Assembly: GCF_001619985.1 (NCBI RefSeq) | Contig: NW_017264193.1 | Location: 3,191,155-3,255,154, forward strand | From: Xylona heveae TC161 | Taxonomy: Eukaryota > Ascomycota > Xylonomycetes > Xylonales > Xylonaceae | Reading direction: 5' to 3' | Length of the DNA stretch: 64,000 nucleotides | Shown here: piece after piece, positions 11,901-21,211 of the stretch | Position numbering within the stretch: the first letter of the stretch is position 1 | Layout: each line of letters begins with the position of its first letter | Position numbers and translations under genes: made by a program | The notes under the pieces: generated by a model | The model's input: the letters and a program-made list of their open reading frames with translations, nothing else | Databases searched by the model: none | Told to the model about the DNA's origin: nothing

Positions 11901-13164
11901 TCATGTCGTCGTCATCACTGAAACCACCTTCCTCCTCAAAATCCTCATCTTCTTCGATATCTCCATCAGAGTCTTCATATTCGTCAATATCATCGTCATC
12001 GGTATTGGCCACGTTGGGGTCATATCTCAGGAAGCGAAGGCCAGCCTGAATGGACTCCTCGGTGAAACGCCGCATTTCGGAACTGCAGGACGAAAGGAAA
12101 GCATCCAATGCGACCAAAGCAGCTTCACGAACTTCATCCGCCTCAGGATCCTGTCCATCCTCATCCTCAACGTCTTGCATCTGTTCATCGAGTTCCTGCT
12201 CGCTCAACGCACTCAGTACAAACGGTGCCAGTGTCCTCAAATAGGGGCCAAATTTCTGAGGAATCGATCGTGCGAGAGAGCCCACCGTGCCAATCAAGGT
12301 CCTTCTCTTGGAATAAGTCAAATGGGGGTCGCGAAGGTTCTCGATAACTTGTGAGATGAATGAACTGAGCAGCTCATCGGGGAAATAAACCGCCAGGATT
12401 GAAGTTGCATAAACAGCTTTCTTCTTGACGACTGAACTTGTGGAGGCATTCTTTAGTATATTGAAAGCAGCTTCTTGCAATGCCTGGATTTCAGCGTCTT
12501 GAAGGACTGGACCAAAGCAGCGCGCGATCTCTGTCAAGACGTCCAAGGCATCACTATCCACACCCTTCTCGGGGGTTACTTCGAGCATTCCGGGTGACAA
12601 CTTTGATACCTGTTTCGGTCCAAGGGCATTGTAGCCAACTAAGCGTGGTATTAAGACCCTGCTGATAGCCGAATATGCGTCCTGTGCAGGCCGTGACGGG
12701 GGCAATCCATAGACCGGTCGAGGAAGGGTCTCTACGACTGTTCGTAGGGCGGTGGCCGCAATCGAGTTGTCAACGGCATTCGTAGTAGTAAGGTTCGAAA
12801 GCTTCTCGATCAATGGGGCTAATATACCGGACGGCACCTTATGAACTAGAGGCCCTAAGCTGTTCAAAGACGTAAGGTTAGTATGCTCTCTAGATTCCAT
12901 TTCTCCACAGTGGGTTGAAGCGAACCATTTTATAGCCAAATTCTGCACTTCGCCGTTCTGGTCGTCCAACGTCTTTAGCAACCCGTCTGCTGTTCGGATG
13001 CAGACGCTTTGGTCATTGAGTAGAAATCCAGGATGGCCATTGTTGAGTATGTTATACAAGTCGTTCAAGGACATGTACCGGAAATCTGAGTCGGCGTCGC
13101 TCAATTTGGGAAGAAGGGCAGCGACATGCTGTGCAGTGGGATTCTGAGGTACAGAGCCAGACAT
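8920..13164 (-). CDS. cand1: CAND1/TIP120 cullin-associated protein, undivided
   Basis: HEAT-repeat exchange factor that binds unneddylated cullins and promotes swapping of SCF substrate receptors. Three exons (13164-9850, 9785-9447, 9363-8920) give 1,364 residues, somewhat longer than animal CAND1. The N terminus (KLSDADSDFRYMSLNDL) is the typical first HEAT repeat. A very acidic insert rich in Asp/Glu runs roughly over residues 390-425, between HEAT repeats, as in other fungal members. The C terminus contains the conserved TIP120 block (LLQKSAYETLYALLD, FYDRVIAGL). In Aspergillus nidulans the protein is known to be split between two genes; here N- and C-terminal parts lie in one continuous model. 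The F-box protein encoded at 40-42 kb would be a receptor of the same system. It is divergent from the mitochondrial protein gene on its right. Confidence 0.93.
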
Positions 13165-14022
13165 GGCGATAGATTTGATCTAGCCTCTGAGGATTGATTC
13201 GTTCTATGGTGAGATAATCGTTTCAGGAGGATCTAGAAAGCTCTGAGCGAAGCTGTATGAGCTCTGCATGTTAGCTAAGTTATGGCAAGGCGAGATGAGG
13301 TACAAGCTCCTGCTGACCTCTCCAGACTAAATGTGTTTAATTAATTCACTCCGAAACGTTGTGTTCGTTTGCTAAGGACTCATTGCACATGAAAATGAAA
13401 CCTTCTTTTATCATCAAGAGGAAGGTGGTAGAGTTAGTTGGAGTGTCAGTTTGTCGCTTTGTCTGTCTTGAACTCAGGCTTCGATCAACAACAGGCGGGG
13501 CATGACCGAACGGTGCGAGAAGTCAATAAGTATTGCGATAGGCTTAGATAACTAGGTAATTAGGGGGTTTTGTTTTTAAGACGAGACACTTATATGATAC
13601 AATCTGTTATACGGAGTGGCTCCAAGCCGATTGAATACTTCTTCGTAGATTTTGCTATTAATTCAAAGAAGTTCACCTACGAGATACGCTGTTTTTTCAA
13701 GCACTATGATAAACCTGCTATTGCGACACTTATTGACTACTAGTTGTTCAAGTTCCGATCGGAACAGTTGAAGCCACATGATGGTAGGCTCCGGCTTACA
13801 TAATGAGTACCCGCCATGACATTGGCCTGACGCAGTTCCGCTGGGGAAGCTTAAGGTATGGTCGTACCTTGGCGTCCAACCTCCTCCGAAGCTCATTTTC
13901 AACATCGTCCCCCAGCACTATCACTATAGCTCTAAACTGACTCTGGAAGGCCTTCAATTTACATCCACCGAGACGTGTAGATATCTGCCTATCAATTGAG
14001 TCAATTCTTGACGTTGTTCATA
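13165..14022. promoter_or_regulatory. divergent spacer between CAND1 and a mitochondrial protein gene
   Basis: An 858-bp region separates two start codons read outward. One reverse CCAAT word (attgg) lies near 13820. A tacggagt word occurs near 13611. I recognise no further site and no coding exon. Confidence 0.5.
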
Positions 14023-14900
14023 ATGGTTCTGCCTCGCCCAGCTGCTTTCCGAGCTCTCTTTCGACCGCAAACCGCGCGAGCAACTCGCACGGGCGCCACT
14101 GCCCAGCAATGGCAACGAGTGAGCCGCAGAGGTTATGCGAACAGCTCCGCCCACAAGGCTACTTCAGGCAGTGACTTGCCTTGGTGAGTTTCCCTTTCAT
14201 CTAAGCTTCAATCGCGTACTTGTATTTTACATCTCTTCCTACAAAGCAACCCAATACTAACAAAAAACACGCACAGGGCTGTGGGTGCTATTGTTGTTAC
14301 GGTTCCCTCCGTTGGATGGCTCCTGAAGCCAGGCAAAGAGGATCACGGTCATGACACCCATGAGAAGCATGAAGAGAAGAAGGAGCCCGAGCCTGAACCC
14401 GAGCCCGAGCCTGAGCCCGCCAAAGAAGAGCCCAAGGCCGAGGAAAAAGGATCTGACAGCGAGGAGAGCCAGAAGCAAGATACGCCTGACAGCTCTGATG
14501 CGGAGTCTACTGCTGGAAAAGACGAAACATCTGGACCTACACAGGCCGGCAACAAAGAGAAGCAGACCACCGATGCCAAGGATGGCGTCAAGGTACGGAA
14601 GGAGAGCGAGCTTGGAAAACCTCAAGGCGCTGGTGACTCCGTCAGCGAGGAAGAGGGCACTACTAAAGACAAGGTCTGATTTACCCTGCTTTGACTCCGA
14701 AGATTGGCTTGGATTCTAATTTTAAGCAGGCATCTCCTTCCAAAACTCCTTTGAAAGACGAGACTTCTGGGAAGCAGGCCGGCGTTTCCAACACTGACAC
14801 CAAGCACTCGACCAATGTTGGTGAGGATCCGGAGAAGAGCAAGAAAGCTCCCGGAGTGCCCGAGACTGCCAAGCACCAGGGAACTGTTGGTAGCGAGTAA
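14023..14900 (+). CDS. predicted mitochondrial single-pass membrane protein with acidic low-complexity tail
   Basis: Function not recognised. Three exons (14023-14183, 14277-14673, 14730-14900) give 242 residues. The first 40 residues are rich in Arg, Ala and Ser with almost no acidic residues and end near RRGYANSS, a typical mitochondrial presequence with a cleavage-like site. Just after the first intron comes a short hydrophobic segment (AVGAIVVTVPSVGWLL), a possible inner-membrane anchor. The rest is very hydrophilic: an alternating Glu-Pro tract around residues 90-100, then Lys/Glu/Ser/Thr-rich sequence to the end. The likely topology is a small membrane anchor with a disordered acidic tail. 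The start was chosen because it gives the presequence; an in-frame extension upstream uses only non-ATG codons. Confidence 0.75.
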
Positions 14901-16233
14901 AAGTATTCTGAACTTTCCGTTTAGTTGAAAATCAAGCTGCTTCCAGATGGTTCAGCGCGCAGTAAAGCACCAAAGCCAGCTAAGTCTCGTTGGAAGAGCA
15001 TAGCTTGTCCTTAGACTAGGGGTGAAGGAGACGTTTTCAGAGCCAGCATGTAGTATAGTCGTACAATTTTACACAACGAGAGATGAGGATACATACGTGG
15101 AGATACCACACATTATTTTTCTGTTCTGATATGTGGAAGGAAAATGGTTCCTCCACAGAACATGTTGGCCCACACATGCCAGGTCAATTGTGCGATTGGT
15201 CTTGTAGAGATTATGGTTACAGAGGTACATCAAGCCTCATTTGGATACTTGCTACGCAGAATATACCTTAAGTGACATGAATTTTCTTCTGGGACTTGAG
15301 GGAAATCATGCGCTACTGTTCGCCTAGTGCAGGATATCCATGGGATTGGGAATGTACGTGCTCGGGTTTGTGTAAAATCTTGGCTGTGGCATGGAAGAAC
15401 TGGAAAATGCAGTCCAGGGCAGAAGTGATCACGTCACGTCCAAGGGGTTCCACTGAAGCTTTGCACCATCGGAGCGAATCACTGGTCGGGGGCGCTAGCT
15501 GTTCGGTCCGTTATCAAGCGCCAGTTGGGGCGAAGCAAAGAGGAGTCCAGCTAGTTAGTGGTTGGCTCCTATTGAACAGATGGACCCTGCGACAAACCCT
15601 GGTTGAACCACCATCTTACTCGAATCAACCCATGCAAAGACTCCTTTGAGGGCATTCCTAGGAGTAATGTGACCATTTTTGCATAAACGCTTCTCTTGAT
15701 TGTGCAGGAACCCAGACATTTCATCGTTCATGCAGTTCTTCGTTTGCTAACTGGCCAGACTAACCCAGTCAGATACAATGTACAGAACTTTGCCTGCTAC
15801 ATACTTGAAATCACACTGGTTGGCTTGAGCTCGCATTTGCTGCAACCACTGTCGGAATGATGGAAATCTCTTCCCTTTTCACCAATGAGGAGCGAGAGTC
15901 TGTTCTATGGGGTACTTGGGATTCACTCTCTTGATACAGTATATCTTGCCGGCCTCTTGGCCGACCGCCAGTAATGGTCGCCACTGCACTCTGAACGCTT
16001 CAGTCAATGAAGCTCATACACTGAGGACCTCGCGGAGCGTCAAAGAGTAGCCAGTAAAATTCTTGGCTATTCTTTGCCTGTCGGTTTAAAGAAGTTCGCA
16101 AGCGTCAATTTACTTTGTTCCATTCCATTCACGAGGACCTCGAAAACTCGAAGTGTGCCATCTCAACGCTCCCTCCAAGCCCAAAAGACGCCATCGCAAA
16201 TGCTACAAAATATCGTATTGAACTGCTGTTGTC
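14901..16233. other. gene-free spacer
   Basis: About 1.3 kb between two genes read in the same direction. Short open frames around 15083-15271 and 15296-15649 show no family resemblance and no convincing splice connections. The right part should contain the promoter of the PLAC8 gene. Confidence 0.5.
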
Positions 16234-17462
16234 ATGTATAGACAACCAGTTCAGAGGTCCTCCCCGACATTACAGAACCCGGAATTGCAAATTTCCCATA
16301 TTACACAGCATCCCAGAAATGGGTTGGCGTTGCAAATTGCTGGAATAGAAGATCAAAATGCAACAGCCGATCAATTCAACCAAGCTACATCGTCGAGGCG
16401 AGTCGATTCAGGGCTACGTATACCTGCAACAAATCATATGGGCTCACATACCCGGACATATTCTTGGATGGAAACACCTATAGAATTACAGCAGCCTACC
16501 TTTGAGCATGTCGACGCACAAAGGCGCCAGGAACCATCCATTTCGCAGTCTTCTTCATCTCCCGAAACTTCGAATGTCGCACCCTCTATCTCGCCATATC
16601 CTGTAGAAAAGGGTCCTGGAGCTGGAAATTTTGCCTACAGTATTGAGCCCCCGCTAGGTCCGCACCCAGCAGAATTTGCTCCGTACGCTGAGCCTAGTTT
16701 ACCGGCTCAGGGCTTGCAATCTGTTGATGAGCCTTTAGCTGCAGACCGAACCCCCGTCGACGACCTTAATGCAAAACGTGCACCAATTATTGTTCCCGAT
16801 GCCGAGCATGCTCCGGTCTTCAAGTCAGCGACGTCTGATGCGAAGCTTCCGCCCATAATTACCAATTTTGCGCCAATTTATAATCCACACTCTGCAACTG
16901 GTCCAAATGGCTTGGCACTAGAAACACATTTACCGGGACAAATTGCTCATCCAAATATGCAGCACAGCAGTCATTGGAAACACCAAGGCTGTGATTGCAG
17001 TGATATTTCAGTGTGTTGTGTGGGCGCTTTCTGTCCCTGTATCATATACGGCAAGACTCAATACAGGCTATCGCAAAAGTCAGCCCGCAAAGATCCGACA
17101 GACCTGCTAGGTTACTCAGCATGTAATGGAGCATGTGGCTTGATGGCGCTTGCTTGCGGACTTCAAGGTTAGTGCTGCAGATGTTGATAATATGCATGAG
17201 GCGACTAATGAAGAACTTAGGCTTAATCACGTTCATTCAACATACTCGCATTCGTCGTTTATATAATATCAAGGGCAGCACAACTGGCGACTGTCTGTGT
17301 GCCTGCTGCTGCATCCCATGTACCCTAATACAAGACGAGGTAGAGGTGCGCTCAAGAGAAGAAGGTATCCGGCGATGGGCGGGACCAGCTAGCAGTGCTG
17401 GCGGAGCATCGGCATATGTTCCGCCAACAAAGATGACATATCCACCGGCTCGTAACCCTTGA
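16234..17462 (+). CDS. PLAC8-family cysteine-rich protein
   Basis: PLAC8 proteins are small Cys-rich membrane-associated proteins linked to metal handling, cell-size control or calcium influx in different lineages; the role here is unknown. Two exons (16234-17167 and 17221-17462) give 391 residues. The PLAC8 domain occupies roughly residues 245-365: GCDCSD, then the signature CCVGAFCPC, then SACNGACG, and after the intron DCLCACCCIPC. The first 240 residues are an unrelated Pro/Ala/Ser/Glu-rich region, probably disordered, which makes this protein more than twice the length of minimal PLAC8 proteins. The hydrophobic stretch GLMALACGLQGLITFI could insert in a membrane. The start at 16234 is the first ATG of the frame; the family offers no guide to it. 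Confidence 0.85.
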
Positions 17463-18562
17463 AAATGGCATTTCTTCCGTGATAAGTTTCAATGGAGCCA
17501 ATCCTCGAGGAACGGGACATTGAAGATTCGGTTGCATGTTTGGTCTGTACATGTCTAGGCTTTTTATATACTCTATGGTTGTTGTCTGATTGGTTCTTTT
17601 TTTGTATGGCATGAAAGTTGTCCAGAATGTACCATGTATATCCATTATATGCAACAAGATCGCAAGCTGTTGATAGATAAGCAAGACTATCGGTGTAAGA
17701 TAATTTTGGAAGCTGCATAGTGGGGCACTAATCGTGTGGTGTATCCTGACCCCCCTGCTTGAATTGGCGCGAAATAAGGCACAGCGTCTCTTATTGAAAC
17801 GCAAGAGATGGGTCTCGTGAGCAAATAAATTCCTCGCTAGCACAGGAAGAACCCTCCCTGGCTGTGGGTCACACCAGCCAACATTCTACGCCCGACCAAA
17901 GTACCTAGATTTTGTCCACAGGAAAATTTCTCAGTATTTCTCTGAGCCCAGCAGAGGCAGTTTTCAATAGGATTGACGGGATCAATGCATTGTGATTGTA
18001 AATGACGACGTCAATGCAAAAGCATATAGAGGAATTTGGACGATAGAGGCCGTTAGATAAGGATGTCGCGACAGCTTGTTCGGGAGTTTCAGGTAACATC
18101 AACACTCAAATCTCTCCCAACCTACCAATACCGAACGCGTCCCATTTGCGAAACCCATAATTACTTTATCATCTCTGCAATGAATGTTTCTGTGTAGATT
18201 GAGGAGCTCAATTTGGAGAGTTTCCAAAGTATCGGGGTCGAAGATTCTTTTAATAGCCAACTCCTACAATCCGCAGCAGCTGCGGATGAGAAACAACTGC
18301 AGGAGCTCCGCCACAACCATAAACAGGGTATCGAGATGGTCTTCTCTACCCCTGCCGTTTCTCCACTGTACTACAATGATTACCTAGAGACCACCTACTT
18401 ATTCCAGAGTCGCTGCAATGGACTCTCCGACTGGGCGGTCTTTTAAAGCAAGGCAATCCAACAATCAATTTTTCAACCAGTAGGTTGCTTGTTATTATTC
18501 AATTCATATAGATCTCAGAGTTATGTGCAACTGTCTCCTACTCCAAACTTGTTTCGGGGTCC
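17463..18562. other. gene-free spacer, possible small exon
   Basis: No clear gene. A plus-strand frame at about 18213-18446 has a somewhat protein-like composition (Gln/Glu/Ala-rich, then Tyr-rich), and a minus-strand frame covers 17905-18105. Neither resembles a known family and I cannot splice either into the neighbouring genes. Confidence 0.4.
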
Positions 18563-20539
18563 ATGGCAACAGATTCAACGGCGGCTTGGTGCTTTTGCCT
18601 ATTTCAACAACAGTTTGCGCTCTCTTTTGAGTCGGAGAATTTTCATTGTCTCGGGGTAATACAAGGTTTCCGTTGTTCGTACGATGTCAAGCAAAAGTTA
18701 CCCGCAAATATCGAAAATGCATTGCACAATAGTAACCGATTCTTCAACGGAGAGATCGAGCTAGAAGAGGCCGTCGAGGCCATCGTGCCGTTGTTGCATT
18801 GCAATTTCCATCGCTGCTCGCCGGGAAGAGATACCAGTCTGGTCCAATGGTCATGTCTAGCGCACGCGACGAGAAGCTGCAGTCAAAAAGATCGACGGAT
18901 CTCGCGCAGACAGCACGCCAAAGCATTTACAGAAATGCTTGCTCTGATACTCTTTAGAAATTTTCAGGACCGGGAGCGCATGCTCAATGATCTTTATTCA
19001 ACCTGCGTTTGTCATGATGAGCAAAGAAGCTCTCGAAGCGTTACCTCAAAAAGCAGCTTGGACAGCCTGCTTTTGCGGTGGAATGCACTGGTTTCCGTGC
19101 AGCCACACCTAAGAGAGGAGATCCAGAGAAGATACGAATCGTGGACTGAGACTGTCATGAGTGACGGGGAACCTACCATGGATTTAATCACCAGGCGTTC
19201 CTCCACAATCCCGGACACTCCTCTGCCAAGCTGGGATATGTCAAGAAACAGAAATGAGAGTCTCCAACAAATTCCTCATATAGCCGTGCCTAGTGCTAGC
19301 AATTCAGGCTCATCTACATGGTCTCGTCAAAGACAATCTGCTTTGTCAACACCGGTATCGAGGCGTCCGCTTCCACAACGGCCCTTCAGCGAGCCAAGCA
19401 ATAGGTCAAGGATTGCTAATCCAGACTCATGGTTCACCGACGAGCTGGTGCGACCAGGCCTACCTTCTTCCTTGTCCGAAAATAGGGGCCATCTGGCTTC
19501 CGCGCGCTTAGCGGAGGCTCTTGAATCGCCCTCCGTCGGTCCAATTCGGTCGAGAGCCAGGAGGCCGCAGCAAAGGAAGCTTTCGGACTTTCTCTGCAGA
19601 GTACCTCCACCAAGATATCGCGCACCTGATTTATATACCCGCAGCGAGCAACCTCGTGGCGCTATCACTGAAATATCCACTACTCGTGTTAATCTTATTC
19701 AGCAATCAAATCTCGCCCAACCTGGCGCTGCATCTCCAAGTATATTTAACTTGGACCGCGACACCGAAAACTCACATGATTGGAGCCGGGAAAGCAATGA
19801 GAGTTCTCCTTTTACATCATATTGGAGCCAGGATACACAGCTCACCCCTCGAGAAGCCATCAATGACACCCTCGACCTATTGGAGATACCAGTTGACAGG
19901 AATGCGAGATCAGGGTATATATACGCTTTTGAGTTGCCGGATCATCCAGGTTATATCAAAATTGGACGAGAATTTGAGCGTGGTCATCGCATTCCAGCAC
20001 AGTCTCGGAGTTGTTATGGGTTAGTCAAGAGAATTCCAGATGAGCGAGTGTGGAAAACGCCATATGTCGCTCGGGCAGAACAGCTTATTCACAGCGAGCT
20101 GTCAAGATGTAGAATGCGGTACAAGTGCTCCAATTGCAAACGTGAAAGGAACACGTTTCATCGGGAATGGTTTTTGATCAACCGCAATGAAGCATTTCAG
20201 GTCATTGATCGATGGCGGGACTGGTTGAACGAAGAGAGACCATACGGAAAGGATGGAAGACTCACTGCCAGATGGAACAAAAGATTGTCATCTTGTCGTC
20301 GAGGAAATGTCGGGCTGACTGAAAATACGCGTGATAGATTTTGGAAAAAATGCTTACGCAAAAGAAACAAGCTGGAGTGTGTTCTAGAATACGTGAAGGA
20401 CTGCCTTGAGGCCGCCGTAGCGGGCTTTACAACACTGACCGAATTCAAACGGCGAATATGTGGGGAAGTGGAGTATGTGGCAATTCCTAGCGGCTCGGGG
20501 CCTCTATTCCCGAGAACTGGTAATTCTCCGAGACGATGA
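18563..20539 (+). CDS. large protein with C-terminal T5orf172/GIY-YIG-like domain
   Basis: Single open frame of 658 residues. The C-terminal domain starts near residue 452 with YIYAFELPDHPGYIKIG, the fungal T5orf172 (DUF1766) form of the GIY-YIG fold: a YIYAF strand replaces GIY and GYIKIG replaces YIG. Then come VKRIPDE, an ARAEQLIHSEL helix with a conserved Glu-His arrangement, and a CSNC pair before FHREWF. The domain is related to nucleases, but I cannot say that this copy cuts DNA. The N-terminal 450 residues include a Cys/His-containing region (residues 1-160) and a long Ser/Arg/Pro-rich disordered linker. Related fungal proteins are numerous, fast evolving and mostly uncharacterised. 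No intron was needed, though an upstream exon cannot be excluded. Confidence 0.8.
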   Translation: MATDSTAAWCFCLFQQQFALSFESENFHCLGVIQGFRCSYDVKQKLPANIENALHNSNRFFNGEIELEEAVEAIVPLLHCNFHRCSPGRDTSLVQWSCLAHATRSCSQKDRRISRRQHAKAFTEMLALILFRNFQDRERMLNDLYSTCVCHDEQRSSRSVTSKSSLDSLLLRWNALVSVQPHLREEIQRRYESWTETVMSDGEPTMDLITRRSSTIPDTPLPSWDMSRNRNESLQQIPHIAVPSASNSGSSTWSRQRQSALSTPVSRRPLPQRPFSEPSNRSRIANPDSWFTDELVRPGLPSSLSENRGHLASARLAEALESPSVGPIRSRARRPQQRKLSDFLCRVPPPRYRAPDLYTRSEQPRGAITEISTTRVNLIQQSNLAQPGAASPSIFNLDRDTENSHDWSRESNESSPFTSYWSQDTQLTPREAINDTLDLLEIPVDRNARSGYIYAFELPDHPGYIKIGREFERGHRIPAQSRSCYGLVKRIPDERVWKTPYVARAEQLIHSELSRCRMRYKCSNCKRERNTFHREWFLINRNEAFQVIDRWRDWLNEERPYGKDGRLTARWNKRLSSCRRGNVGLTENTRDRFWKKCLRKRNKLECVLEYVKDCLEAAVAGFTTLTEFKRRICGEVEYVAIPSGSGPLFPRTGNSPRR

Positions 20540-21211
20540 AGAAGAATTTGACTGTCGAAAGGAAAGGAGGATATCTTGTTCGTATATAAGGCGGGGGTTT
20601 TACGTGATGAATTGCCTAGATGGAAGGCTGACCTTCCATTTCAAGGGCAATGGACCTAATCGCAATTGTGCGTGAATTGAATGCATTTACACAAGGTAGG
20701 TAGCTCTACCACTGATATCATGTACATTATTTGAGATTTTGATACCTTCTGTGCCTTCGGCGGTTTTTTTATGATCTCCATCATTCAGATAGTTTATAAG
20801 GGAATGGACTGGTCCAGTCCTAGCCAGGGTACAGTCACAATTACCACTTATTCGTAGCATTCACAAACATTCCAGCACTGACTTTGCTTGACAAAGCACA
20901 AGTCATGTTGGTTGTGCACATGATGCTGTCTTAGCGATCAGACCTGTCAATTGGCACTTGAAGTCCCAAGCTCCTTAAGTGTGTACTCGACTGGCGGTTT
21001 GTGGTATCGTGACGTTGCAGCCACATAGTTTTCGGTTCGGCTCGTGGCGGACTGTGGATGCGTAAACGTTTGACTGTCTTTCTTCCCCACAAATAATGCA
21101 CTGATTAATCGGACCCCTCCGAGCCTTAAGAACCTCGCTTTGCGACGGTTATCCGACACAAACCGAGCAGAAGCTCACAATCAAATCCCATCAAAGAGAT
21201 CACCCCATCCC
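20540..21211. promoter_or_regulatory. spacer upstream of the Zn2Cys6 regulator
   Basis: About 670 bp between two plus-strand genes. No coding signal. It holds the 3' untranslated region of the T5orf172 gene and the promoter of the Zn2Cys6 gene; a word caaggtaggtag occurs near 20692. Confidence 0.45.

Noticed and set aside
15296-15649. 117-residue plus-strand open frame
   Set aside because: No recognisable domain and no conserved pattern; kept as non-coding spacer.
17905-18105. 66-residue minus-strand frame with somewhat protein-like composition
   Set aside because: Too short to judge, no family and no adjoining exon found.
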